64,000 nt of DNA from Dyadobacter sp. 3J3 (GCF_009801115.1 NZ_VTOL01000003.1:124001-188000), one strand, 5' to 3'; positions 45,940-55,563 are shown, counted from the stretch's first letter. Numbers and translations: made by a program. Notes: generated from the letters alone by a model not told the origin.

Positions 45940-46470
45940 TTATTTCTCCATAATCCTTTTTAAACCGGCAAGACTTTCGTCCATGTCCTTACCCAGCATA
46001 CCGCTCATAAAAAGTGTCATGATATTTAACGGATATTTGCTTGCACCCGCCATAGTCCAGGTTACTTTCGTCTGGTTTCCCGAGACAGGTTCTGTTGTCA
46101 TTTTTATATGCGCCACACTTTTCATGGGTCTTTCAAAACGGATTTCGGTATCGAATTCGCTACCTTCTTTAATCTGCCTGATTTCCTGTTCTCCCTGGCC
46201 GGCCTTATCGTTTCCATTCCAGGCATATACAAACCCAACGGTTCCGTCCGTGCCCTTGTAATCCCTTTTCATATTTGGGTCCGTCATGGTCCATTTGTTA
46301 AACTGGTCCTGGTTTTTCAAATATTTGATATAATCGAAAACCTGCTGACTTGGCTTATTTACCGTCACTTCACGAGCCACTGTATATTCATTTTTAATAA
46401 AAAGCGCGGCAATTAAAACAAGCGAAACAAAAGCCACGATAACAATCAGAATAATTTTGAGAACGTTCAT
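45940..46470 (-). CDS. SRPBCC family protein with an N-terminal membrane segment
   Basis: 176 aa. An N-terminal hydrophobic helix (IILIVIVAFVSLVLIAALFI) precedes a polyketide-cyclase/SRPBCC domain: TVNKPSQQVFDYIKYLKNQD, DPNMKRDYKGTDGTVGFVYA and TWTMAGASKYPLNIMTLFM. It is probably a membrane-anchored lipid- or small-molecule-binding protein. It lies between two VOC genes on the minus strand, a layout common in Bacteroidota. Confidence 0.82.
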   Translation of the reverse strand: MNVLKIILIVIVAFVSLVLIAALFIKNEYTVAREVTVNKPSQQVFDYIKYLKNQDQFNKWTMTDPNMKRDYKGTDGTVGFVYAWNGNDKAGQGEQEIRQIKEGSEFDTEIRFERPMKSVAHIKMTTEPVSGNQTKVTWTMAGASKYPLNIMTLFMSGMLGKDMDESLAGLKRIMEK

Positions 46471-46576
46471 CTTCCTTATGTTTAGGTATTAATGAGTTAT
46501 GCCACAAATGTAATGTCACCGTTTTGATAAAAAAGGGGGCAAATCCGGCAAACTTGGGGGTGGATTCCGCCAAAGA

Positions 46577-46993
46577 TTATTTTCCGCTATTTTTGTCAAA
46601 AAATACCGACCAATACATACCGAATTGATCAACCAGCGACCCCATTCGTCCGGCAAAAAAATCTTCCAGCGGATGGGTCACTGTTCCGTTCGCAGATAGT
46701 GCTGAAAAAAATTCGTTCATTTCATCTTCACTGCTGCACGTGATGGTCAGCGAAACATTATTTCCTTTCACCATCCCATCCGGGCCAACCATGTCTGTGG
46801 CCATGAATACCATGTCACCTTTTGCCAGGCTTGCATGTAAAATATTCTTTTGCAATGCTGCCGGAAAATTTTCAGCCATGGGAGAATCCTCGATCACAAT
46901 AAATTCAAGTTCCCCACCCAGACATTCCTGATAAAATGTCATTGCTTCGCGGCATTGGCCAGCGAAAGAAAGATACGCGTTAATTTGTGCCAT
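46577..46993 (-). CDS. PhnB-like VOC-family protein
   Basis: 138 aa. MAQINAYLSFAGQCREAMTF and YQECLGGELEFIVIEDSPMA are the start of PhnB/3-demethylubiquinone-methyltransferase-like VOC proteins. HPLEDFFAGRMGSLVDQFGM and YWSVFF form the closing block. The role is unknown; some relatives are methyltransferase- or antibiotic-resistance-like. It is the first of the three leftward small genes (106 bp before the SRPBCC gene). Confidence 0.85.
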   Translation of the reverse strand: MAQINAYLSFAGQCREAMTFYQECLGGELEFIVIEDSPMAENFPAALQKNILHASLAKGDMVFMATDMVGPDGMVKGNNVSLTITCSSEDEMNEFFSALSANGTVTHPLEDFFAGRMGSLVDQFGMYWSVFFDKNSGK

Positions 46994-47290
46994 AATGATC
47001 TATATTTTTCTGGTTTTATTACAACAAATTTAACAGCAGTAATTTAAAATAAAGGGGTGTATAAACGACTAACTTCGTGGCAGAACACGACAAAATAAAG
47101 GATATAATCAAAGTTTGATTAGCGGATGGCTCCCTTTATGCTTTTTGTTCACAAATTGATTTCTCAAATCCGCTTTTCAAATACAAAACGTATAGTACTA
47201 ATAGTTAAAATCTTTTCTTGCTAACTTTGAAAACCGGATTTCTCCGGCATTTGTATAACTTTTGGTTTCAAAAACCCCTGATCGATTCTT

Positions 47291-47815
47291 ATGTCAGACC
47301 GCAAATTTCCTATCGGCCCTTTTTTAAAACAGGACAATTACTCCAAAGAAGAACTTGAAAATTTCATTCAAAATATAGAAGCAGCGCCGGAAAAATACCG
47401 TCAGCTGGTTGAAAATCTATCCGAAGAAGAACTTGCCAAAACGTATCGTGACGACAGCTGGAATGTGCGCCAGCTTGTCCATCATGTGAGCGACATACAG
47501 TATCTCCATTACCTGCGCCTCAAAAAAGCACTTACTGAGCCGGAAAATAAAGAAACGCTGTTGATTGATATGAACGCCTGGGCTGCCACGCCGGATTCAC
47601 TTTCCGCGCCAGTTTCGGATTCCTTGCTGGCTTTTGAAGGCGTAACAAAACGTTATGTTTTCCTGGCCAGAACATTATCCGAAGAACGGCTATCGATCAG
47701 CTATTACCACCCGGTCCGGCAAATTTGGTTTAACCAAAAAGATGCACTGGCAATCTCCAACTGGCATATCCACCACCATTTAGGACATTTGCAATGGGCT
47801 TTGGGCAAAGCCTGA
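47291..47815 (+). CDS. YfiT/DinB-family metal-dependent protein (bacillithiol-transferase-like)
   Basis: 174 aa. FPIGPFLKQDNYSKEELENF, DDSWNVRQLVHHVSDIQYLH and AISNWHIHHHLGHLQWAL supply the His residues of the DinB/YfiT four-helix fold. Such proteins bind a divalent metal and transfer thiols or hydrolyse small molecules. The specific thiol cannot be told. It is a single gene, divergent from the VOC cluster; TTTG and TATAACTTTTG elements upstream may be its promoter. Confidence 0.85.
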   Translation: MSDRKFPIGPFLKQDNYSKEELENFIQNIEAAPEKYRQLVENLSEEELAKTYRDDSWNVRQLVHHVSDIQYLHYLRLKKALTEPENKETLLIDMNAWAATPDSLSAPVSDSLLAFEGVTKRYVFLARTLSEERLSISYYHPVRQIWFNQKDALAISNWHIHHHLGHLQWALGKA

Positions 47816-47907
47816 TATTTAAAAATTTATTCAGATTGAAGATGAAAGTTCCGTTGACTAATAAACGGTTCTTTTATCTGAAATAATTATTTCCAGCCAC
47901 TTACACT

Positions 47908-48201
47908 CTATTTCCCTTTCAGCAAATCCGTAAGATCCGGGTGGAATTGTGATGTCAAAAAGTGTGTAATATCAAACTCAGCCAGTTCCAATTTATAAAA
48001 CGGATCCTCACTGATTATTTCCCTCACCTCCTCCTCCGATTCCGCCAAAGCCAAAATAATCCCACCCGAACGAGGTACTTTTCTACCAGACGCCACGAAT
48101 ATATTTTTCTTATAATACTTTTTGAGGTATTTGACATGAGCAACCATGTGCTGGTCGAGTTCTTCAAGAGGGACGGTGTAGGTTAGGGAGATGATGAACA
48201 T
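47908..48201 (-). CDS. YciI-like protein
   Basis: 97 aa from ATG 48199-48201 (MFIISLTYTVPLEELDQHMV); the longer frame to 48327 has a poor N-terminus and would run into the McrB start region. The block HMVAHVKYLKKYYKKNIFVA, then SGRKVPRSGGIILALAESEE and DPFYKLELAEFDITHF is the YciI family, with the conserved His and Asp. Function unknown. Divergent from the McrB-like gene. Confidence 0.85.
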   Translation of the reverse strand: MFIISLTYTVPLEELDQHMVAHVKYLKKYYKKNIFVASGRKVPRSGGIILALAESEEEVREIISEDPFYKLELAEFDITHFLTSQFHPDLTDLLKGK

Positions 48202-48327
48202 TTTTTTGGGATAGCTAGGAGATATGGTTCGCAATTCGATATGTTTTTTATTATGGTAAAATTGTGCCAGATTAGCATTATTTATACACTCAACTTTACT
48301 ATTTAACAACAATACCCTCACAACCAA

Positions 48328-49917
48328 ATGGGATACTTCAACGAACTAATCAAATTTCTAGAACAATCCAAGACTGATAACTTAAAGTATAAACACTTCG
48401 AGACTAGTTATGCAAATCTCAATGTAAAAGTTAGTTTCGGACAAGGAGGGCTTGCAAGGGTTTCTTGGATATCTTTCTTGCAAGATGGACAAACAACAAG
48501 CAATGGAATTTATCCAGTTTATTTGTATTATAAGAAGCAAGATTTACTAATTCTTGCCTATGGAATTAGCGAAACTCATATTCCATCTATCAATTGGGAA
48601 CTTTCAAATCCAAAAACTATATCTTCTTACTTCAAGGAAAATAATTTAGGTAAACCTGATAGATATGGAGATTCGTTCGTCTACAAAATATATCCCCACT
48701 CGGAAAATTTAAGCGAGAATATCATTGACGAAGATTTAGAAAACATTGTTAACATTTATAAAAGTGCTTTGATTAATGATATCACACCTAAGAACGATAA
48801 ATTAAATTTTAACTTTGATTACAAGTCATTTCACGAAAGTATACAAAGTGCTAATTTGACAATAGAACCTCGCTTCGTCTTACGTTTTATTGCTTCACTT
48901 TTAACAAAGCCATTTGTAATTCTTACTGGCCTTTCTGGTTCAGGTAAAACTAAATTAGCACAAGCATTTTCAAAATGGATTTGTGAAAGTGAGGATCAAA
49001 TTTGTATTGTAGCTGTCGGTTCGGATTGGACTAACAGAGATTCTTTATTAGGTTACCCAAATGCATTAGAAAGCAATACCTATGTTCTGCCTGATAATGG
49101 AGTTCTGGATTTGATTATTAGTGCAATCGATGATCCAAATAAACCTTATTTCCTCATATTAGACGAAATGAATTTAAGTCATGTAGAAAGATACTTTGCT
49201 GATTTTTTAAGCGTCATGGAATCGGATGAAAGCATTTTACTACGTCCTGAGCACTCCAACAAGACAGAAAGAGTACCATCAAAAATCAGATTGCCAAAAA
49301 ACTTATTTATCATCGGGACTGTAAATATTGATGAAACTACTTATATGTTTAGTCCAAAAGTACTTGACAGAGCCAGTGTAATTGAGTTTCGAGTAAATTT
49401 GGAAGAAATGGAATTTTTTTTAAATGTTGGTAGCAACTTAGATTTAGAAATCATTTCTTCTGTCGGTTCAAATATGGCAGAAAGCTTCTTATCCATAGCA
49501 AGAGACAAGAGTTTATTAATTTCAAATAAAGATCTTGTTAATGAAGCACTTCTAAAATTTTTCAAAGAGCTTAAATTGGTTGGAGCAGAATTTGGATATC
49601 GAAGCGCCTCAGAAATACTTCGTTTAGCAACCATAATAAATAAAATTGAGCCAGAGTGGACTACAAATGAAATTATTGATTGTGCAGTTGTTCAAAAGCT
49701 ATTGCCAAAAGTTCATGGTTCGAGGCGAAAATTGGAGCCAGTATTGAAGGCGTTAGGGAAAATTTGCCTAATGGAAATGGATAAAGTAGATGAATACATA
49801 AGTCAAGACAATTTTGATTATTCTGCTATTTCACATTATCCACTAACTTTTGAAAAGATCTCCAGGATGTATAAAAGTCTTATGGAAAATGGTTTTACTA
49901 GTTATGCAGAAGCGTGA
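48328..49917 (+). CDS. McrB-like AAA+ GTPase/ATPase with MrcB-type N-domain
   Basis: 529 aa. The N-terminal 150 residues resemble the DUF3578/MrcB domain found in front of McrB motors (ARVSWISFLQ, LGKPDRYGDSFVYKIYP). The motor has Walker A ILTGLSGSGKTKLAQAFS near 200, Walker B YFLILDEMNLSHVERYFADF near 277 and the McrB sensor NIDETTYMFSPKVLDRA near 331. McrB proteins form hexamers that drive a nuclease partner on modified DNA. That partner is the next gene (start overlaps the stop as TGATG). The pair is AT-rich compared with its flanks, suggesting horizontal transfer. Confidence 0.88.
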   Translation: MGYFNELIKFLEQSKTDNLKYKHFETSYANLNVKVSFGQGGLARVSWISFLQDGQTTSNGIYPVYLYYKKQDLLILAYGISETHIPSINWELSNPKTISSYFKENNLGKPDRYGDSFVYKIYPHSENLSENIIDEDLENIVNIYKSALINDITPKNDKLNFNFDYKSFHESIQSANLTIEPRFVLRFIASLLTKPFVILTGLSGSGKTKLAQAFSKWICESEDQICIVAVGSDWTNRDSLLGYPNALESNTYVLPDNGVLDLIISAIDDPNKPYFLILDEMNLSHVERYFADFLSVMESDESILLRPEHSNKTERVPSKIRLPKNLFIIGTVNIDETTYMFSPKVLDRASVIEFRVNLEEMEFFLNVGSNLDLEIISSVGSNMAESFLSIARDKSLLISNKDLVNEALLKFFKELKLVGAEFGYRSASEILRLATIINKIEPEWTTNEIIDCAVVQKLLPKVHGSRRKLEPVLKALGKICLMEMDKVDEYISQDNFDYSAISHYPLTFEKISRMYKSLMENGFTSYAEA

Positions 49918-52211
49918 TGATCAAGGACAACAATGAAGTACAAATCGACTTTATCGTAAACAAGGAACCTATTAAACTGAAAATATTTGGAGAAAATAGT
50001 TCAGTTAAAACCATATTTAAAATAGATAATGCAGAAGCAATAATTAATGGTGAGGCATCTTTTCAATTAATAGAAGGACATTTCTATGAGTACTTTATTT
50101 CTGGTAATTATCGCTTAAAAGCCTCGGAGATTATTAATCCTTCGAGAATAAATTCGTCATCAGGGCGTATTGTTCCTAATATCTATGTTGGCACTTTGAC
50201 AATTGATATCCTAGATCCTAGAGATAAAAAATGTGCAGAAGTAAAAATTGAAATTCGATCAAAGAAAATTAGTTATAGGAGCGACTATCGCTTAATGCTT
50301 GAAGAGATTACTGAAAAATGTATTGATCTTTTATTACAACAGAATTCACCAACTGCGCAAAATTTTACACCCAATTTTGAAAGCGATTCAAAGACTTTAT
50401 ATCAACGATTCTCTTTTATAAAATCTGTCCTTACCTCCGAGGAATTCAATGATTCGATTCATAAAATCATAGCCATTCCTGTAACTAGATGGGAGGATAC
50501 TGAAAAGGTGACTGATGTAACGCGCCTTCGAAAAGTTGGAAATAAGGAAATAAGACAAATGACTGGATCGGGAAATCGAATTATTCTTCCAGATAACCAT
50601 TCATTAAGAAGAAATTTCAGTTCCTTACCTTCAAAAATAAATGTCATAGCAATACAAGAATCGACAGATACTCCAGAGAACCGATTTATAAAACATGCAC
50701 TCATTACTTTTGCCGCCTTTATTGGAGATTTTCGAGAGAAGTCAAAAATAGGAACCCGACTTAACGAGGAAGCTTCTCAATTAGAAAATTACTTAGATAA
50801 CCTTCTTAATAATTCTCTTTTCAAGAAAATTGGAAGTCCTACAATTATTCCACTTAATAGTCCGACCTTACAACGAAAGGAAGGATACAAGGAGGTGTTA
50901 AAAGCTTGGTTAATGTTCGACTTAGCAGCAAAACTTATATGGCAAGGAGGAGATGAAGTATATGAAGCTGGAAAAAGAGACGTTGCAGTTCTATATGAAT
51001 ATTGGTTATTCTTCCAACTTCTTGATCTCATAAAAGATACATTTCAAATTGAACCAAAAAGTATTGAGCAATTAATAAAACCTACAAAAGACGGATTAGG
51101 CTTACAATTAAAACAAGGAAAACATATTGCAATTAACGGAATTCATGAAAATTCTTCTCGCAAATTAAATGTAGAATTTAGCTTTAATCGTCCTTTTTCA
51201 GGGAAAAAGAATTATCCCAATGCTGGAAGTTGGACAAAAGGTATGAGACCAGATTTCACCCTTTCAATTTGGCCATTTGGTATAGATCAACAGCAAGCAG
51301 AAATCGAAGAATTAATCATCCATATCCATTTCGATGCTAAATACAAAGTTGAAGGCATATCAACAATTTTTGATAATGAAATCCAAGACGAAGATTTAGA
51401 AGAGACCCTTAACACTGAGGAGAAGGAAAACGATAAAGGCAATTTTAAGCGAATTGATCTGCTAAAAATGCACTCTTACAAAGATGCTATCCGAAGAACA
51501 GCTGGTGCTTATATACTCTATCCAGGTAATTCAGAAAAATCTTATCAAAGACAAGGTTTTCATGAAGTCATTCCTGGACTAGGTGCATTTGCAATTAAAC
51601 CTTCAAAATTGAATAATGGAATTGGAGAATTGAAAGTTTTTTTAAATGACGTCGTTCAACATTTTCTTAACAGAGCGTCACAAAGAGAAAAAATAGCATT
51701 TAAGAATTTTGATGTTTACAATTCTAATAATAAAGATGAACTAAGAGAGCCCTTACCAGAAACGTTTGGAAAAAATAGAAGTCTAATTCCTGACGACACA
51801 TCTGTTTTAATTGGCTTTTATAAAAATGAAGAGCACCTAAATTGGATACTTAAAAACAAGCTGTACAATTTCCGGACCGGAACAGATAGTGGCTCCCTCT
51901 CTCTTGGCATTCAAGAAATTAATGCTCGTTTTTTAGTTTTGCACGGCCCTGGCAAAATAGTAACGAGATTGATTTATAATTTGAAAAATGGCGGACCAAA
52001 GATATTTTCGAAGCAGGATTTAGAACGAAAAAGATATCCTAATCCAAGTGGAGATCTATATTTAGTTTATCAATTTGATGACGAAATAGATTTAATTTTT
52101 AAGAATCAAAAATGGGATATTTCAAAACTATCAAAATATAAGGGTGGTAGATCTTCTGGAATCCCATTTGTTGTTACCTTGACTGAATTAATGAAAGTTG
52201 TTGCAAAGTAA
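49917..52211 (+). CDS. McrC-like DUF2357 nuclease subunit
   Basis: 764 aa from ATG 49917; a GTG one codon earlier is possible. The middle part has the DUF2357 look (NRFIKHALITFAAFIGDFRE, VAVLYEYWLFFQLLDLIKDT), followed by a PD-(D/E)XK-like nuclease: RPDFTLSIWP at about 443 and FDAKYKVEGI at about 472, with Lys474 as the DxK base. The closing region (FRTGTDSGSLSLGIQEINAR) is a typical DUF2357 extension. It is the cutting partner of the McrB-like motor. Which DNA modification or phage is targeted cannot be told. Confidence 0.8.
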   Translation: MIKDNNEVQIDFIVNKEPIKLKIFGENSSVKTIFKIDNAEAIINGEASFQLIEGHFYEYFISGNYRLKASEIINPSRINSSSGRIVPNIYVGTLTIDILDPRDKKCAEVKIEIRSKKISYRSDYRLMLEEITEKCIDLLLQQNSPTAQNFTPNFESDSKTLYQRFSFIKSVLTSEEFNDSIHKIIAIPVTRWEDTEKVTDVTRLRKVGNKEIRQMTGSGNRIILPDNHSLRRNFSSLPSKINVIAIQESTDTPENRFIKHALITFAAFIGDFREKSKIGTRLNEEASQLENYLDNLLNNSLFKKIGSPTIIPLNSPTLQRKEGYKEVLKAWLMFDLAAKLIWQGGDEVYEAGKRDVAVLYEYWLFFQLLDLIKDTFQIEPKSIEQLIKPTKDGLGLQLKQGKHIAINGIHENSSRKLNVEFSFNRPFSGKKNYPNAGSWTKGMRPDFTLSIWPFGIDQQQAEIEELIIHIHFDAKYKVEGISTIFDNEIQDEDLEETLNTEEKENDKGNFKRIDLLKMHSYKDAIRRTAGAYILYPGNSEKSYQRQGFHEVIPGLGAFAIKPSKLNNGIGELKVFLNDVVQHFLNRASQREKIAFKNFDVYNSNNKDELREPLPETFGKNRSLIPDDTSVLIGFYKNEEHLNWILKNKLYNFRTGTDSGSLSLGIQEINARFLVLHGPGKIVTRLIYNLKNGGPKIFSKQDLERKRYPNPSGDLYLVYQFDDEIDLIFKNQKWDISKLSKYKGGRSSGIPFVVTLTELMKVVAK

Positions 52212-52312
52212 TTTAATTAGAAATCTTGCTTGTTGCCTTTTGATATATTAGATATGCTTGATTTTTCAAACAGTCTTATCAAAGTAAATAGCTTATTAAT
52301 AAATTCTCTCTC

Positions 52313-53059
52313 ATGAACCTATCCCCCACCCTCTTCCTCCTCCTAATCACCCTCACCACCCAAGTCCAAAACCTCGCCATCGTCTTCATCGGCAATAGCA
52401 TTACCATAGGCAAAGGAGGCCCGAATGGATTTCCACCACCGACGCATACGGTTAACTTTTTGAAGGAACAGAAAGGGGTTCAGGATGTGACTTTTGCTAA
52501 TTTGGGAAGAAGTGGGTCTACTACTTTGGATTGGCTGCCGGGGAGCGGGAAGTATTTTGTAAAAGTGATTGAGGCGGCTGACAGTTTATTTCTTAAAAAG
52601 GATCATCAGCTGATTTTTTCCATGAAACTGGGGACGAATGACAGTGCCATCCAGGGGCCGAATGGTTCGCCGGTTTCCAAAGAAAATTACAAGAAAAATA
52701 TGCAGACCATTATTTCGGAGCTGCTAAAAAAATATCCCGGCAGCAAGGTAATCGTACATCATCCGATATGGTACAGTACCAATACTTACAATAGCTCAAA
52801 ATATCTGAGAGAAGGTCTGGACAGGCTGCAAACCTATATTCCTGAAATTGACGATATGATTTCCGAATACAAAACTTCGGATCCTGGACGTGTTTTTAAG
52901 GGTGATACCAAGGCTTTTAAATACTTCAAAAAACATTATCTCAAATTGCTAAAACCGGAAAAAGGTCAGCAGGGCACATTTTATCTGCATCCGAATGAAG
53001 AAGGTGTTATGGTTTTGGGCAAATATTGGGCGAAGGCTATTGAAAAAAGAATGCTCTGA
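52313..53059 (+). CDS. GDSL/SGNH-family hydrolase
   Basis: 248 aa. A hydrophobic N-terminus (LFLLLITLTTQVQ) is followed by block I IVFIGNSITIGKGGPNGF (Ser31 in GNSIT), a block III KLGTNDSAI and the C-terminal FYLHPNEEG (His). It is probably exported and acts on esters. The codons of the first 100 bases are unusually C-rich (ACC, CTC and TCC runs) compared with the rest of the gene. It lies 101 bp after the McrBC pair and is probably not part of it. Confidence 0.82.
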   Translation: MNLSPTLFLLLITLTTQVQNLAIVFIGNSITIGKGGPNGFPPPTHTVNFLKEQKGVQDVTFANLGRSGSTTLDWLPGSGKYFVKVIEAADSLFLKKDHQLIFSMKLGTNDSAIQGPNGSPVSKENYKKNMQTIISELLKKYPGSKVIVHHPIWYSTNTYNSSKYLREGLDRLQTYIPEIDDMISEYKTSDPGRVFKGDTKAFKYFKKHYLKLLKPEKGQQGTFYLHPNEEGVMVLGKYWAKAIEKRML

Positions 53060-53141
53060 TGTAGTGCATTTCTCTTTTTCCAATCTGCCCTTTCGCTTTC
53101 AACTATTGAATGATTTTTGAAGTAACTTTCAATTCAGTGCC

Positions 53142-54083
53142 TCAAAAATCTCCTTCCTTAATAAAAAACGGCATCCCGTTACTTTCAATCACTTCCCAGT
53201 CATCCCCGCCAAACTCGGCCTCACAATATTCTTCATAACAAACTTCTGCATCAAAAATTCTCAGCATAACTGTCACGATCATAGGATATAATTCCATGTC
53301 GTCGATTTCAAATGCGAGCTGGATAATATCGACAGAATCGCTGTAACAGGCCATAAAAACCTGGAATTGTCGCCATGATTTTTCCTTTGTTTTGTCGAGA
53401 TAAGCCGTTTCACCGCCAGCATTTTTGATTTCTTCGTATTCGATATCCCAGAATATTTCCCATTCCAGAAGCATTTCAGGCAGGAAAATATGTTTTTCTA
53501 TCCCGCCGGCGTCGTTGTAAATTTTACTCCAGATAAATTTGCTGGTCATCATACCTATTTCGGCGTAGGATTTCTTTTCAATGAAAGACCTCAGACGGGT
53601 TTTAAGCCCTGCAACGGTATCCATTTGAAAATCGTCACCATCTTCCGTACCAAATTCCAGCGTATTGTCAATGACAAGGGCTTCATACTCTTCATTCCCT
53701 AATCCCGAAAATTTCTCAAAAGCTGCAATAAACTGGTCATAGGACGGTATTCCTTCGGAAGCATTTTCATCATCAAACATCTTGCGCGCTATGCCCTGAA
53801 TGCCGGATTCTTCTGTAATGGCCTCCACTTCACTTTTTAATTTGTTCAAAATATCAGTCGCTCTTTCCATTTTTAACGCTTCGTAACGTTCTTCCAAAAA
53901 GGCTTTAAAACTCATGAGCGAATAAAAATAAGGATCGTCCGGCGACACTTCGTCATTTTCCAAGTCCCATTCATCTTCATCGACACCATAGTGTAAAGGA
54001 AAAGAAACGCTATCCGAGTCTTCCGTAATGCGGCAATACAAATTTTCTTCCTCTGCTGTATTTAAAAAATAAGTGATTTCCAT
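53142..54083 (-). CDS. Acidic hypothetical protein
   Basis: 313 aa with no recognised domain. It is very acidic, with runs such as VDEDEWDLENDEVSPDDPYF and GTEDGDDFQM, and a Cys/Glu stretch near the end (CYEEYCEAEFGGDDWEV). No signal or membrane segment is seen, so it is probably cytosolic. It follows the orphan Fic-type helix-turn-helix by 57 bp and may be in the Fic transcript; acidic proteins are sometimes inhibitors or DNA mimics, but nothing shows that here. Confidence 0.6.
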   Translation of the reverse strand: MEITYFLNTAEEENLYCRITEDSDSVSFPLHYGVDEDEWDLENDEVSPDDPYFYSLMSFKAFLEERYEALKMERATDILNKLKSEVEAITEESGIQGIARKMFDDENASEGIPSYDQFIAAFEKFSGLGNEEYEALVIDNTLEFGTEDGDDFQMDTVAGLKTRLRSFIEKKSYAEIGMMTSKFIWSKIYNDAGGIEKHIFLPEMLLEWEIFWDIEYEEIKNAGGETAYLDKTKEKSWRQFQVFMACYSDSVDIIQLAFEIDDMELYPMIVTVMLRIFDAEVCYEEYCEAEFGGDDWEVIESNGMPFFIKEGDF

Positions 54084-54140
54084 ATAGTCCCGTTTTATAA
54101 AGCGGCATCACCGCATTTTAAATTTTTATTCTTTAACGAA

Positions 54141-54326
54141 TTACCAAACCAGCGAATAAGCACTGCTCCTACCTCCTCCGCCCTCTTTCATGAGCATTCC
54201 TTTGGCGATTAAATCTGAGATATCCCTGCCAGCCGTATCCTGTGAACATTTCGTGATTTTGGCCCACTTTGAAGATGTAAGTTTCCCAAAAAAACCTTCC
54301 TGCATTTTGTTGATCATGAGCCGCAA
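54141..54326 (-). pseudogene. Orphan C-terminal helix-turn-helix of a Fic protein
   Basis: 61 codons from TTG 54324-54326 (58 from ATG 54317). The product (MINKMQEGFFGKLTSSKWAK, then ITKCSQDTAGRDI) matches the last 60 residues of the Fic protein at 55629-56732 in most positions, and the DNA is similar too, over the same stretch. The match begins within about 10 bases of the stop of the other Fic gene (54332). It is therefore a tail of a lost or rearranged Fic gene, but the frame is intact and could make a small DNA-binding protein. Confidence 0.75.
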
Positions 54327-54331
54327 GGACT

Positions 54332-55441
54332 CTATCCCTGCAAAATCCGGATCAAATCCTCATTCAAATAATATACCTCTTTTCCCTGCCTTCGCGGGAT
54401 CAATATTTTCGCAGTGACCAGTTCGTCCATGTACTTTGTAAGTGTAGTACGGGATGTTTTTTGCAAAACAGGAGCAAGATTTTGCGGCTTGCAATAAGGC
54501 TGAGAAAATATCACTTCGTTAATCTCTTTATTATACCATTTGATATGCGCTTTTCCATAGGCAAGTGTTTCTGCCATTTGTCTGATAATATCGTCAATAA
54601 GAGAGCTGGTCAAAAGTGCAGTATTTTCAACGGCATCCAACATAAAAAGTATCCAGTTCTTCCATGCTCCACGTTGTGTAACAGCCCCTAAATGATAGTA
54701 GTAGTCTTCCTTGTTGATAATAATATATTTGGAAAGATAGAGAACAGGTTGGATCAGCAATTTCTTTTGAACCAGATAAAGCAGGTTTAAAATCCGTCCG
54801 GTACGGCCATTGCCATCATGAAACGGGTGTATGGCTTCAAATTGGTAATGTGCAATGCACATTTTTACCAGGGCATCAACTGCATACTTTTCGTCATCGT
54901 TCAGGAAGTCAATCAGGTTATCCATTAAAGCTTCGATAATCCCTTCTCCCCGTGGCGGCGTATAAATGATTTCTCCTGCCCGAAATTCACTCTGTCCACG
55001 TTTAATAACCACCTGTGCATGTGGTGAACGCCAGGTAGAGGCGGTATTCTTAATTTGTTGAAAAATATGCGTGATCAGATCCACATCAATCACATTTTTC
55101 ACTTCCAGTTGTTGATAACCTGCCCACATTGCCTCCCGGTAACGCAGCACTTCTTTGGTGGCGGTGTCTGTTTGCTCTCCTTTTAAAGTGTCGGTAATCG
55201 CCCTATAAAGTTCATCCCCGGTTGTGAAAATATTCTCGATTTCTGTGGAAGTCCGCGCCTCCTGTAATGCAATGGTATTCACCAACATCAATGGGTTTGG
55301 CAATCTCATTACGTTGCTATTTACGGTAGCTAATGCCCTTGAAGAAAGAACCAGTTTTTTTAAAATTTCAAGATCATTGACAATTTCCTCGGATGGAGGC
55401 AATGGCAAAAGGTCATTAAAAGGTTTGTTGCGATCATACAT
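54332..55441 (-). CDS. Fic-family protein (AMPylase/phosphocholine-type fold), class II
   Basis: 369 aa from ATG 55439-55441 (MYDRNKPFNDLLPLPPSEEI); the longer frame to 55564 covers the operator-rich leader. The N-terminal inhibitory helix ARTSTEIENIFT fits (S/T)xxxE(G/N), so activity is probably auto-inhibited. The Fic core HPFHDGNGRTGRILNLLYLV is complete. The C-terminus ends in a winged-helix (LAPVLQKTSRTTLTKYMDEL). Fic enzymes transfer AMP or similar groups to hydroxyl side chains. It is directly followed by the orphan helix-turn-helix and preceded by the second Fic gene, with a 187-bp gap holding TGAACA repeats. Confidence 0.9.
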   Translation of the reverse strand: MYDRNKPFNDLLPLPPSEEIVNDLEILKKLVLSSRALATVNSNVMRLPNPLMLVNTIALQEARTSTEIENIFTTGDELYRAITDTLKGEQTDTATKEVLRYREAMWAGYQQLEVKNVIDVDLITHIFQQIKNTASTWRSPHAQVVIKRGQSEFRAGEIIYTPPRGEGIIEALMDNLIDFLNDDEKYAVDALVKMCIAHYQFEAIHPFHDGNGRTGRILNLLYLVQKKLLIQPVLYLSKYIIINKEDYYYHLGAVTQRGAWKNWILFMLDAVENTALLTSSLIDDIIRQMAETLAYGKAHIKWYNKEINEVIFSQPYCKPQNLAPVLQKTSRTTLTKYMDELVTAKILIPRRQGKEVYYLNEDLIRILQG

Positions 55442-55474
55442 AGTCAAATCACATGTCCAGTTTTTTTCGATACT

Positions 55475-55563
55475 TGAACACGTTACAAATATATGTCCAT
55501 TTTCTGAACATAAAAATGAATCATGTTCAATATTATAAAAAAATGAACACGTAAATTTGAACA
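55475..55563. promoter_or_regulatory. TGAACA repeat region before the first Fic gene
   Basis: Five copies of TGAACA or its complement in 90 bp (55475, 55505, 55524 inverted, 55544, 55558), two of them in TGAACACGT. They lie just upstream of the Fic start at 55441 and are probably operators for its C-terminal winged-helix or another regulator. The motif is different from the operator of the second Fic gene. Confidence 0.45.
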
